A stretch of DNA of 64,000 nucleotides from Strigamia acuminata (taxonomy: Eukaryota > Arthropoda > Chilopoda > Geophilomorpha > Linotaeniidae), in assembly GCA_949358305.1 (NCBI GenBank), contig OX442317.1:9676186-9740185 (forward strand), written 5' to 3'. The notes under the pieces were generated by a model. That model searched no databases, was not told where the DNA came from, and saw only the letters and a list, made by a program, of their open reading frames with translations. The translations under genes and the position numbers were made by a program. Positions 12,001 to 22,587 of this stretch are shown one piece after another. Numbering within the stretch: the first letter of the stretch is position 1; every line of letters begins with the position of its first letter.

Positions 12001-12099
12001 CTACCTAACTTTCTTTGATGTTTGACGCCGCTTTTGATTCCGTTCTAGTTCACTTCTCTTTTTTACAATCTTTGCTTCCTTCGCCTTCTTCATTTCCTC
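12001..12099 (-). CDS. Possible terminal exon of an unidentified minus-strand gene or pseudogene
   Basis: Behind a TTTTTGCGTAG acceptor-like site on the minus strand, 32 codons read open to a TAG at 12003-12001. They are strongly lysine/arginine/glutamate-rich (EEMKKAKEAKIVKKR near the start). This resembles the charged helical C-terminus of many DNA-binding or transposon-derived proteins. No convincing upstream exon was found between 12.1 and 13 kb, so it may be an orphan fragment. Confidence 0.3.
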   Translation of the reverse strand, partial: EEMKKAKEAKIVKKRSELERNQKRRQTSKKVR

Positions 12100-12103
12100 C
12101 TAC

Positions 12104-13230
12104 GCAAAAATGTTAGGGAGAAATTCTTTTTTTCTTGCATGTACATTTTAACAAGAAAAAATACATTTTAATCCTATGTAATGCATTTCTTTTCTAAAAT
12201 TATCAATTTTTGCACTAACAATTCATTTGGGCACTTAAATTGAGCGTTTGCACCTTTCTACCGGACAAGATCTATACATTGCTACTGTTTAATAACTACA
12301 TGGCATAACCAAAGACTCATCCTGGATTATGTCACTATGAGAGTTGCTGGATGCCATTAGGGCATACTGGCACATTCCCTAAGCTTCTCACGACAAACAC
12401 GAGTGGACAACAGCGAGGTTTGAACCATAGCTGTTCCTATACAACTCTGGCTCCAAACAGGATCTTGGGCCTTACATAGTCCACTCTTGCGCCTAATCTG
12501 CTCAAAGAACCTTCTCTGTTGGTTATTGGGCATTGATCAGATTGTGTAATCATGTAATCACGAAATCACATCCTGGTCATAATCCCCTTAACTATCAACT
12601 CCACCTGGCAGCGTGGGATTGGCCACATCATTTATTACTTAGGAACTGTGGGTCATTTGTTTTTACTGGTAATTTTTTTTTGGCATCAAAAAGTAAATTC
12701 TGTCTTTCCACTTAGGAAGGTGGCAGTATAAACAGATCATTTTATTTTTAAATCTAATGACTATACAACAAAATACAGTTTGATTGTTCAAGGAAAACAA
12801 TACTGAATCTGATAAGTCCGTGGAGGCCAGGAAACATCGGAAAGGAGTTGAAACCAGCTTAAAATGTGCAGGGAGCTCGCACTTCGCGCCCGCCATGTTT
12901 TAATCACATGAAAGCATAAAAGCAACTGGGTTTGAGGCTAAATTGGTCTCAAACCGTACAAAGTATGACAATAGGACAAATCAATAGCAACAAGCATTGA
13001 TTTGTTCTTTACAATATAAGTAATCGTTAAATTAGGCGTAATTAACCAATGAACAATACAGAACACAATATTTATCGCTCTCTCGAGCAGACGACACAAG
13101 CAACATAGAATATGTGTGTTAACACATAAGAGTAGCATTAATATGCGCTACACGGGTATCCAAAGGATGCCAACACACATATCTGCCATGCCTATCCAGA
13201 AATGCATGGGGAAACGGACAAAATAATTAA
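12104..13230. other. Non-coding stretch, no gene recognised
   Basis: Mixed-composition sequence with many stops in all frames. Around 12500-12660 one frame vaguely recalls the end of a copia-type reverse transcriptase/RNase H region but is full of stops. I see no RNA gene or clear repeat otherwise. Confidence 0.4.
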
Positions 13231-13233
13231 TCG

Positions 13234-13500
13234 CATACTAATAGAATCTGCCAATTACGAGTCGAATATTTTACGGGCAAAAACAGTCAGGTTTGCGTTT
13301 ACGGAAAATGGCACGACATTCCCAGACGGCACGTGGCGTACGCCGACGACGAGGAACGCGACTTACTGGTTTTCCAAAACAACGTTTCCCACGAAACCCT
13401 GGACTCCGTTGACGTTGGCGTTGAGAGACGTCGTCAACGAGCTGACCAGTCGACGCTTCAATTATCTGTTGATCAATAGATACAAAGACGACGACGACTT
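13234..13500 (+). pseudogene. ALKBH2-like DNA dioxygenase fragment, frameshifted
   Basis: One frame gives VEYFTG at 13261 and then GKWHDIPRRHVAYAD up to about 13347. This matches the ALKBH2 nucleotide-recognition region (EYFTG, GKWH, PR, Y-D). Homology then continues in the next frame from about 13352 with TYWFS, KPWTPL and FNYLLINRYKDD, again in ALKBH2 order. A one-base indel near 13345-13352 therefore breaks the reading frame. The catalytic H-x-D part is missing: after RYKD the sequence runs into a repeat also present at 14340. It is a partial, broken copy of a DNA-repair demethylase gene, or an exon cluster wrecked by the neighbouring repeats. Confidence 0.7.
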
Positions 13501-13575
13501 GTATTCGGTTTCTCGAGAGAAATCTTTTTTATGTGCTTCGGAGGCATCATATTTATTGTAACGATTGCACTGTTT
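13480..13575 (+). repeat. Dispersed repeat copy 1 (partner at 14340-14430)
   Basis: AAAGACGACGACGACTTGTATTCGG followed by GAGGCATCAT and TTTATTGTA recurs at 14340-14430 with scattered substitutions and a small insertion. The copy starts exactly where ALKBH2 homology stops. Confidence 0.7.
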
Positions 13576-13610
13576 CTCATGTTTTTCAAGTAATTCACTA
13601 CTTGTTTGTG

Positions 13611-13898
13611 ATGGCGCCGCCAAGAATAGACTCAGAGGAAGCGAGCCAAAGAACACTAAGTCAAAGAAGGTTGCGCGATCAGCGTCGTTCCATTGATGAG
13701 TACAACAAGTGTTATTCTCTCTCGCCATCGCCATCGCCACCGCCACCGCCACCGCATGTGTACTTGACTTCTTCCGATTTTGGTTTTTTTAAAAATGCAT
13801 TTCGATGGACGGTGCTATGCTGCATGCTATTGTTCTTGATTCGTGAAATTTTGGTGGCGTTTATTAAACATTACTACCGGCATAAGAGAAATTACTAG
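13611..13898 (+). CDS. Small basic N-terminus/proline-rich/membrane-span ORF, family copy 1
   Basis: The 95-codon ORF begins MAPPRIDSEEASQRTLSQRR. It continues through a serine/proline repeat (SPSPSPPPPPP), the motif VYLTSSDFGFF, and a hydrophobic span (VLCCMLLFLIREILVAF). The layout and several motifs recur at 28857 (RIDSE, LAQRRRRERQRL, PPSHIYLT, DLGYF) and partly at 27110-27349 and 29690-29913. I do not recognise the family. It is predicted to be a small single-pass membrane protein with an arginine-rich head. Sequence similarity between copies suggests real coding descent, but expression is unproven. Confidence 0.4.
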   Translation: MAPPRIDSEEASQRTLSQRRLRDQRRSIDEYNKCYSLSPSPSPPPPPPHVYLTSSDFGFFKNAFRWTVLCCMLLFLIREILVAFIKHYYRHKRNY

Positions 13899-14068
13899 AA
13901 AGCGGATGCGGCCGTTTTTTGTCAATTCTTGCCAAATAAATCCTCAAGCCGTTGGTTAGAGATAAGAAATTGTTGCATTTGATAATCTTTTGAGGATTTT
14001 TGCAACTCTGGAGAAAGTCAATTTGAAAAAAGTGAGAGCTTGTCAAAGGTTTACAAATATTTTAGGGA

Positions 14069-14245
14069 ATGAAGATCGAAGACGATTATCATCGACGAAT
14101 TGCTTTCAAACGAGCACAGTACAAGCAGCAGGACATTGTGAAAGTTTTGGAAGTGGAGGAAGAAAACCTTTCTGAAGCCAAGAAGCTTAAACGCGTGCTT
14201 CGTCTCGATCTGAATTTGGTGTGGAAGCGATTCAAAAGGCATTGA
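14069..14245 (+). CDS. Small charged helical ORF, paralogue of 28292-28522
   Basis: The 58-codon ORF starts MKIEDDYHRRIAFKR and ends KRFKRH. It aligns with the ORF at 28292: HRRIAF against HQRLSF, a glutamate-rich middle, AKKLKRVL against AKNVKRVL, and a basic end. A TTTTAG lies directly upstream, so it could also be an internal exon. Function is unknown. The pairing with a small membrane ORF nearby is repeated in the second cluster. Confidence 0.4.
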   Translation: MKIEDDYHRRIAFKRAQYKQQDIVKVLEVEEENLSEAKKLKRVLRLDLNLVWKRFKRH

Positions 14246-14270
14246 GATACGAACTGAAAACTATGACGAT

Positions 14271-14612
14271 ATGAGTTTTGTCATCCAAGATTTATACCTG
14301 ATATTATTTTATCGTAGAAATTTTTTGTTTGTTAATTCAAAGACGACGACGACGACTTGTATTCGGATTCTCCCGAGAAATATTTTACGTCTGCTTCTGA
14401 GGCATCATCTTTATTGTACCGGTTGCAACTTAACAACGATTGCAGAAATCGTGGAGGTTCATCGTACGACAATTAGACGATTTATCGAGCGTGCAATAAT
14501 AGAAAAGAGATTGAGTCTGAGCAAAATGATTCTGCTTATTGTGGTTTTATCGTTTTTTAGTGAGTTAAAATTGGGTATCCCATTTTGGGTGTACCCTTGC
14601 ATTATGTTATAA
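14271..14612 (+). other. Open frame with dispersed repeat copy 2 and a possible HTH-like plus membrane stretch
   Basis: From about 14340 the sequence repeats 13480-13575. The frame continues into TTIAEIVEVHRTTIRRFIER, which has helix-turn-helix-like spacing. A hydrophobic run (ILLIVVLSFF) follows, then a stop at 14610-14612. No family is recognised and there is no good start codon. It may be an exon of the same small-ORF family. Confidence 0.25.
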
Positions 14613-14750
14613 TATTTAAATTTATATATATAGCATTAGTAATCTTGTTTGCCACGAACCAAACGAGCATTAACGGTTGAAATAAACAATCGAGCCTGAA
14701 TTCCTACGAATCAAGAACTTCAGAAATAGAAGATACCAACTTATTGATAT

Positions 14751-15243
14751 TGTTACGCGGTAGAGCCGTACCGTGTATCGGCTGGCTCTGCTCGCTCTGT
14801 TTAGGCATTTAATGCAATGAATTCTCACTAGACGGCGCTGTGCACCTAATTAGATGCACAGACCGTTCAACTTAGTTGATAGGGGGAATAGGAGTTTACT
14901 TAGTGAGTTGATTAAGCCAGAGAGCTCAGATCTCTTTTGATTCTCAAACTTTTACCTTCACCTACTACTGCCAGCCGGTTGACGGTCAGGCAGGACTAGG
15001 TTTCCTGAATTGAATTGAATTGACAACAGCATCATCCTTATTTGATTTGAATGAACCATTTATGTGTTTTAGGTTTAATAAATGAACAAATGTAATAAGA
15101 GCTGACGACCGAACATTTACATTAGTAAATGTCCGACTTTGAACAATAAAGCCAACAGGCATTTTACATATAAAACCCTGTGTCATTCTTGATTAATTTC
15201 ATGTCACGTAGGACTAAATCAATCCCCATTTAGCCACGTAACA
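14751..15243 (+). mobile_element. Gypsy-type LTR, left copy
   Basis: The 493-base unit begins TGTTACG and ends CGTAACA, giving terminal inverted repeats with TG...CA ends. ATAT on both sides is consistent with a 4-bp target duplication. No primer-binding site or retroelement internal sequence follows; instead about 2.0 kb of flanking DNA does. It therefore looks like a solo LTR. Confidence 0.85.
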
Positions 15244-15752
15244 ATATTACCGATGCTACTTCGTTATCATCATTCACATATTAAAAGAAAGAAGGCAAAG
15301 GTAGGTTTCATTTTTTTTTTATTATTAAATAATAATATCTAAAAGTTTTCTATATAAGTCCCAGCAAATGATAGTGACCTTAGGGAATAGGAGCAAAAGC
15401 ACGGATATCGAAGACTTTGGAATAATGCTCGTTTTGCGTGCTTATTTTTGTTTTTCCAAGGTAATATGATCAATAGAGAAATTGATAATAAATAAATAAA
15501 TAATCATGACAAATTGGTAAATACTACACTCTGATGTACAGAGTGCAGTGTGCAGTCTTACAATACCAACATTATGCCAAGCAGAGCTCTCCTTTAGCTA
15601 GGGATGAGCAGAGATAGAGCAACAGATAATCAAAATGTTCAATCTTAAATGAATTTTTCTGACTTTCAGCCGTGTGCATAGGGCAACAAGAGCACTTATT
15701 TTTGTTTTTGGGAAAACTACGCTATTGGGGAAATCGTGATATTTCGCCATAA

Positions 15753-16318
15753 GGGGCCGTCCATAAATTACGTAACGCCGATTTTTCGATTTTTAGACCC
15801 CCTCCCCCCCCCCCTTGTAACAAGGTCGTAACAAATCCACAAACCCCCCCTTAGAATATTATATTACGTAACAAAACTCACCACCCCCCCCCCCAAAAAA
15901 AAAAATTTGATACAAGTTTATAATACAAAAGTTTTCAAAAAATTCAAAAATTTTCAAAAATTTACAAAAATTTTCAAAAATTTACAAAAATTTTCAAAAA
16001 TTTACAAAAATTTTCAAAAATTTACAAAAATTTTCAAAAATTTACAAAAATTTTCAAAAATTTACAAAAATTTTCAAAAATTTACAAAAATTTTCAAAAA
16101 TTTACAAAAATTTTCAAAAATTTACAAAAATTTTCAAAAATTTACAAAAATTTTCAAAAATTTACAAAAATTTTCAAAAATATTCAAAAAATTTTAAAAA
16201 AAATTTTGTTACGTAACATTATTAAGAACCCCCCCCCCTCCCCGTCGTAACAACCCGTAACAAAATTTGAAACCCCCTCCCCCCCCCTCCAGGCGTTACG
16301 TAATTTATGGACGGCCCC
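15753..16318. mobile_element. Harbinger-like miniature element, left copy
   Basis: Terminal inverted repeats read GGGGCCGTCCATAAATTACG at the left with the exact complement at the right. TAA flanks both sides. The uninterrupted site is preserved at 30317-30319, which proves the ends and the 3-bp duplication. A TWA target and this TIR fit PIF/Harbinger-type elements. The interior is C-rich at both ends with a 20-bp tandem array in the middle. There is no transposase. Confidence 0.85.
15940..16190. repeat. 20-bp tandem array inside the miniature element, left copy
   Basis: About twelve nearly perfect copies of a unit reading AAATTTACAAAAATTTTCAA. Because 20 is not a multiple of 3, the array stays open and gives a false 96-aa ORF of repeated FKNLQKFSKIYKN. 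It is not a gene. Confidence 0.9.
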
Positions 16319-16337
16319 TAATGTGTTTTGTAAACAG

Positions 16338-16527
16338 GAAGTTTTCCACAACAGTTGGAGATTGAACTGAAAGAATTCTTCGTGACGTGGAGGCGAATAT
16401 TTCGACAAACTCAATCGCAACATCGTGATAAAATTGACTGTTTGAAGTCGACATGGAAAGAAAGAGATGATCGCCAGCATGACACGGCTGAGCCGCAGAA
16501 AAAAAGAAGTGGAAAAAGCGATTGAAA
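16338..16527 (+). other. Open exon-like segment in the flank (repeated at about 24993-25180)
   Basis: Behind GTAAACAG a 62-codon frame reads SFPQQLEIELKEFF... and becomes lysine- and aspartate-rich before a TGA. A diverged relative lies at about 30335. It may be an exon of an unknown, multiply copied gene interrupted by the miniature element. I recognise no domain. Confidence 0.25.
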
Positions 16528-17373
16528 AATCCAAGGTTCAGAAGAGAAAAAATGACGGTTTTAAAAAAAGCAACAAGATTACCAATAAACAAACTTTTAA
16601 AGAATTGTCATTGAATGTATGCAAATAAAAAAACAGTACAACCCAAGCATAAAAATATAGCACTTCATTGAAGGGGCCCAAAGTTCAAAGTTCTGAACGT
16701 GTTCTCTCGGTGTGGGTGGGATATGTTGAATCGGGTTTTAATTTTAGCAAAGATGTTAGCAAGACAGCACTCGTGGTAAATATTAAATTCTGTACGATAA
16801 ATATATATTTAGTTCTGCTTCTATACAAGAGTTTCATTCCAATTCGAATCAAGATTAGGCTTCAAATGGAATCAAATCGAACAAACCACAATTTCTTTTT
16901 TTAAGTAAAAAAAAATTAATTAAATATGAAAAACCTTCTGAATGTATATTCTAAACCAAACTTCGACTAGGGAGATTTGTTGGAGCCTTTAAAAACAAAA
17001 ATTGTGACATTTAATTTAATTTAATTTTATTTCTAGAACTTCAAAAACACAAGTAATCGGAGCGCCAACTTAAAATCTTAAGGGCGAGGGAGAAGAAGGA
17101 ATTGATCAGTTGCGACTACTGTTTCAAGGAAGAACTTTTTTTTTATAGGCATTTGTATAAATGGCCAAAACAGAATGCAAAAACCCCCCCCGTATGAATG
17201 TGTGTGAGGAGGCAATTTTTTGTTTTGTTATCGTTTTTGAGTGTAATATTTATGTATTATATGCTAATAACACTTTAAGTTTTCAGGTAATGAATTCGTG
17301 TTAGTGCATTTCAGTGATAAAAGTGTATCAGTGCTAGTGAAAGTGATAAAAAGCGCAATATAAAGGCTTCAGA

Positions 17374-18708
17374 GTGGATAAGCCAATAAAATTGTCGCAG
17401 TTCAATACGGATAATCTTGAAGATTTGCAAAATTGGGAATTGCCCGAACCGGATTTGAAATTTGTCGCCACTAGAAAGAAAAGGAACACTGGATCTGAAT
17501 CCGACACTGAAACTCGGGAAAATAAGGAAGAGGAAGTCCGATCTCAACCTCAATCAATCCTACAGAAATTGGATTTCGCTACCCCATTAATAAAGTTAAT
17601 TCCACAAAAAGGTTTAGAAGAAATAATAAAGACATTTACACCAGTAAAGACTAAACCAGTTCCAACCCTAATTAAACCAAATTTTCCAAAGATGACATCA
17701 TCACAGACTCCAACGGACGTATTGACTGATTTACTGAAGAGTTTGGTAGTACAGAAGCGACCTGTTGTCACTTATGATACAGAAAAGGGCAACATCGACC
17801 AATGGCTTGTGGCATATGAAGCTACAATAGGAACAGATGATGAGAGGGTAAAACATTTGGCATTAGCCTTAAAGACTGATGGATTGGCATGGTTTGTGGA
17901 ACAACTAAAGAAGAATCCGACATGGAAATGGACGGATTGGAAACCACAGATCGAGAAAAAATTTCGAAGAAGCCAAGAAAATGTTTACAATACTCTCCAC
18001 TTCATGAAACACAGAGAGGGTACAGCAGATGCCTTCATGAAGAAAGTCTTGGCCGAGTGTGCGTTTATTCTACCAGAGATGACTGAAACTCAGAAAATAA
18101 ATTACGTTTACCAGGGTTTGAAGCCTGCAATGCAGAAGATGATGATAACGGTATTTCTATCAACGTTAGAAGAAATGGAACAGAGACTTAAATTGTATGA
18201 AAGTCACAAAATGGAAGAACCAGCGGATCTGCTGCTCACATTGTTTAAAAAAGTAGTAGATGAAAAGGTGAACCCTACGACAACAGGTATACTGTCTGGA
18301 ACAGGGGGATCCCCAGTAAGCTACGCCGAGTTATTAGCTGAAAATATTAAATTAAAACAGCAAACGCTCGTTAGTGAGTCGGTAGAGCCACAACAAGCAG
18401 TTCCACTATTCATACAAGGCGAGTGGTATATTCCAGCATCGCAGCGCGGACAGAACTTTAGAGGTAGATACAACAGAGGTAGACAGCGGTCAAATAGCAG
18501 TCCGACGACAACGCGTTCATGTGGATGTTAGCATCGTTATGGTTGTGAACATAACACATCAGCGCCACAGGAGCAACAATCTCAAGAAAATAGAGGGAAC
18601 CCAAATAACAGAAGGTGGTTTAAGAAGAAAAGGACACAAGGGGGCGGTAAAACGAACCCTAATCCTAAGCAGAACCCACAACAAGGTCAACAAGAAGAGG
18701 AAAACTAG
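17374..18708 (+). pseudogene. gag: Gypsy gag (capsid), damaged
   Basis: The open frame from 17350 contains a retrotransposon gag/capsid domain at about residues 125-290, with GNIDQWLVAYEATIG, LALALKTDGLAWF and a helical MKHREGTADAFMKKVLAEC segment. A basic RG-rich tail follows. A GTG stands at 17374 where a start would be expected; the first in-frame ATG is only at about 17692. A TAG at 18529-18531 interrupts the frame beside cysteine/histidine codons, and an N/Q-rich tail continues in the same frame to a TAG at 18706-18708. Pol lies in the +1 frame, consistent with a programmed frameshift in the parent element. Confidence 0.8.
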
Positions 18709-21700
18709 TGGGTCGGCCACAAAGAAGATGTCACCATCAACAAGGAAGATGTTGCCATCTCTATTGGAAATTCCAGTAATAGTGAACAACATGGAAGTCA
18801 AGGCAGTTATGGACACTGGTGGAAAACGTAATATCATCAGCGTAGAACTTGCTGAAGCATTACAGTTGAATTATCCGCCAAGCCCGAATATTCGATTACG
18901 AGGGGTAGGTGGAGAACTGATAACTCCAGTGGGAAAAACCAAGATGAACATCACGATTGGTGAATTAACATACAGGATTGAGGTCCTGATTGTTGAAGGA
19001 TTTCCATACCAGATGCTGCTAAGTGACCCATTCATGCTGTTCGCGAAGTGCGTGTTAGACTACGACAAACAAAAAATCTTTGTGGGCCGAACTAGTGGAA
19101 AGGAAGTGTCATTTCCAATGAATAAAACTTTTGTTGATCAGAATTATGTTGCGAGGGTAATTAAGAACATCACTATTCCACCAATGCACGAATGCATTGT
19201 TCCCATCTATTTGAATAAAGCAATTACATTAGACATGTTTGTGCAACCATTACATAATGTTACTGATAGATTTGCTGTGATAGGTTGTAAAACTTTAACA
19301 GATTTCAAGAACGGCAAAGGCATCATTCGAGTGGCTAACCCAACCAAAAAGACAGTCTTTCTGAAGGAGAAGTCAGCAATCGCAAAAGCTTATTATGTGG
19401 TTGATGTTGGGGTGTTTGACGAAAAACAGGTACACTGTTTTGACTTTGACTCCTCAATAGCAAAAGACAAAATGAATAAAGACCAACAAGAGCAAATGCG
19501 ACAACTTCTTCAAAAGAATCAAGACAGATTTGCTGTTTCTGACAAGGATTTGGGAAGAGTTCAAGTGTATAAGCATAAAATTGATACTGGAGACCATGAA
19601 CCAATACATTTGCAACCGTATCGTCGTTCTATGAAGGAAAAAGAAGTCGAAGCAGAGGAAACAAAGAAATTGCTTGATATGGGAGTGATAAGGGAATCAG
19701 AAAGTCCCTGGAGCGCGCCTGTATTACTAATAAAGAAAAGAGATGGTAAGTGGAGATTTTGTGTCGATTGGAGACGTTTGAATGCCATAACAAAGAAAAT
19801 GGTGTACCCATTGCCAAGAATAGATGACACCTTAGATCAGCTGGCAGGTGCACAGTTCTTCTCCATGATGGATCTCATTCAAGGATATTTCCAGGTAGAG
19901 ATCAATGAAGAAGACAAAGAAAAGACAGCATTCACAACTTCCAGCGGGCATTATGAATTTAATGTCCTAGGCCAAGGTCTCTGCAATAGCCCAGCAGCTT
20001 TTCAAAAGCTAATGAACAAAGTTTTAGGCAACCTCCTAGGCAAAGTTTGTATAGCGTACATTGACGATCTTATCATTTTCTCTAAAACATTCGATCAGCA
20101 TTTGAAAGATCTAGACAACGTTTTCGACAAGCTTAGACAATCTAACTTAAAGGTGAAGTTAAGCAAGTGCACATTTGGGACGAACACCATCAAGTATTTG
20201 GGTCATGTCGTGGACTCCGAGGGTATATCACCAGACCCAAGGAATCTGGAATCCGTAGCTAAGTTTCCAGTTCCTACTAACCTCAAACTTCTTCAAGGAT
20301 TCATAGGGCTCTGTTCGTATTACAGGAAGTTCATTCCAGGTTTTGCGGACATATCCAAGCCCTTAGTCAATTTGACGAAGAAGGACGAGAAATTCGATTG
20401 GGGCCCACCTCATGACAAGGCCTTTAAAACATTAAGGACCGCCCTTATCACCGTGCCAGTGCTTGCGCACCCTAATTTTGAAGAACCCTTCATGGTATCG
20501 ACCGACGCGAGCGCATATGGTCTTGGAGCAGTGTTGAAACAGAAGATAAACAAACAAGAACATGTGATAGCTTATGCCAGCAGACTTCTCAGCCAAGCAG
20601 AACAGAATTACAATGCCACAGAAAGGGAGTGTCTGGCCATTCTGTTTGGAATTGAAAAGTACCGACCTTATTTGTATGGTAAGAAGTTCCAGATCGTTAC
20701 AGACCATTCGGCACTTCAATGGCTAAAATCAGTCAAAAACCCCAACGGCAGACTAGCTAGATGGAGCCTAAAGCTAGTAGACTTTGATTTCGATGTGATC
20801 CACAAGAGCGGAAAAGCGCACAAAGATGCCGACGCCTTGAGCAGAATTCCAGAAGATTTAAGCGAGGAAGAAAACGAAATAGTTCCCTCACTTTTACTCG
20901 AACAGCTCGACCTTCCTGCTGAGCAGCGTAAGGACAAGAAGCTACTGGAATTGATCACCGCAATGAATCAAGTAGAGCAACTTCCGAAGAAGAGAAGACG
21001 TCCTCTAAAGCAGTTCGTCCTTCTCGATAACGTGTTGTTTAGGAAGAAAAATTCTTTGAATTCCCTAGACGCGGAAGTAAATCTGTTATATGTTCCACAG
21101 CATTTGAAAACGGCCGTTCTTGAAGAAATGCATGATGGACTGACGGGTGCTCACTTGGGCCTAAACAAAACATGGAAGAGAATGAGAACAAGATTCTTCT
21201 GGCCCCGGATATATAAAGACGTTAGAAATTACGTACTTTCTTGTCCACATTGCGCGAGCTCGAAATCAATGACAACACCGCCAAAAGGTTTAATGCAGCC
21301 GTGGTCTACAATATCTAAGCCTTTCGAGAGGATTGGAATCGATACATTGGGAAGTTTTCCGACCTCTGAAAAGGGCAACAAGTATGTTTTCGTTATGACA
21401 GATTATTTGTCGCGGATGGTGATTGCTAGAGCAGCTCCAGCATCAACAGCGTTGGAAGCAGCTAGAACTTTGCTTTATGAGTTAATGTTGAAGGAAGGCA
21501 GTCCGAGAGAAATCCTGAGCGATAAAGGCACAGAATACAGAAACAAAATGGTGGAAGAAGTATCAAATATGTTTAAAGCCCTACACAAAACCACTTCAGG
21601 GTACCATCCAAGAACCAATGGACTCACTGAGCGTTTTAATGCGACGTTTGCAAAATGTTGCAGATTTATGTTGATAAGGACCAGAGGGACTGGGATGATT

Positions 21701-22587
21701 TTTTGCCATTTTTGCTTTTCTCGTATAATACCGGTGTGCACGAAACGACAGGATATACACCTTATTATCTTTTGAAAGGATATGAAGTCGATTTGAACGT
21801 GGACGTAAACCTCAACTTACCTCAGAAAGAATTTACCTTGCGAACCTCAAAATTCATCAGAGAGGCTAGGAAGATAGCAAATGAAAGATTGGAATGGCAA
21901 GGAGAAAAAAGCAGAAAAAGATTTGATCAAGGCCGAGTTCATGTGGAATTTGACCCAGGAGAATTAGTTTATCTCAAAACACCCAATAGAAAAGTTGGGT
22001 TAAGTGAAAAACTCCTACCACAATTCTCAGGCCCATACGAAATAGTACGAAGAACCGCGCCAAATGACTATGAAATTAGAAGTTCAAATGGAAAGAAAAC
22101 AAATATTGTCAACATTGAACGATTAAAACCGTATAAACCTAGAGAAGAAATTCCAGCAGAAATATTAGAAGAATTAACAGCTAAAAAAGTCACATTTGCT
22201 GATGAAAATGCAACACGAAGCGAAAAACAACAAGAAATTGAAGAAAACACATCAATTTCGCCAATTCCAATCGCTAAAGAACGATTTATTAGCGATGACG
22301 ATCAAATCTCGTTAAAAACACTCTTTGAACCTGAAGAAAATGTAATAAAAACGTCAAATTTCCCAATTCCAAGCGAAAGAGAGCGATTAAAAGCGCTCTA
22401 TGGACCGAAAGAAATAATGGAAAGATGGCAAAATGAAGACGAACGGAAAGACGAAGAAAATCAACTTCGAAAACCGCCGACAGGTGTCGCTGACGCAGTC
22501 GATGACGCGTCGCCACCTGAAATCGAGAGTTTCCGGTCACGTCGCCTTCGCAAACAGGCTCGTCGTGATTATCGTGGATTGTGTTAA
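18521..22587 (+). pseudogene. pol: Gypsy pol polyprotein (PR-RT-RNaseH-IN), one frameshift
   Basis: An aspartic protease with VMDTGG lies at about 18805. The reverse transcriptase catalytic YIDDL is at about 20058, preceded by LIQGYFQVEI and followed by KYLGHVV. RNase H has STDASAYGLGA at about 20495. The integrase HHCC zinc-binding region (HLGLNKTW...CPHCASSK) begins about 21145, and the DDE core shows GIDTLG, SDKGTEY and NGLTERFN. The frame shifts in an A-run at about 21650; the integrase C-terminus continues in another frame to 22587 (YNTGVHETTGYTPYYLL, then an LKTPNRKVG chromatin/DNA-binding-like tail). An acidic, unrelated-looking tail ends the ORF. The remaining coding sequence is nearly intact, so insertion was probably recent. 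Confidence 0.9.

Larger units (their letters stand above)
14751..17239 (+). repeat. 2.49-kb direct repeat, left copy (solo-type LTR plus flank)
   Basis: Practically identical to 23404-25895. The differences I noticed are one T/A substitution near 15270 and length changes in C- and A-runs. It starts with an LTR (14751-15243) and continues through about 2.0 kb of non-LTR flank that includes a Harbinger-like miniature element. Identity ends sharply at 17239, where the retroelement internal region begins. Confidence 0.9.

Noticed and set aside
12500-12670. Possible copia-type reverse transcriptase/RNase H remnant
   Set aside because: Only a faint resemblance to the LxYLxGT region, and several stops. 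A profile search would be needed to support it.
15907-16197. 96-aa ORF of repeated FKNLQKFSK units (and its copy at 24563-24853)
   Set aside because: It is the translation of a 20-bp tandem array inside a miniature transposon; the period forces the pattern.
14751-17239. A single 2.49-kb long LTR flanking the gypsy element
   Set aside because: The TG...CA unit with inverted ends is only 493 bases, and the polypurine tract sits right at its start. The rest of the repeat is flank, with a related copy lacking the LTR at 30 kb.
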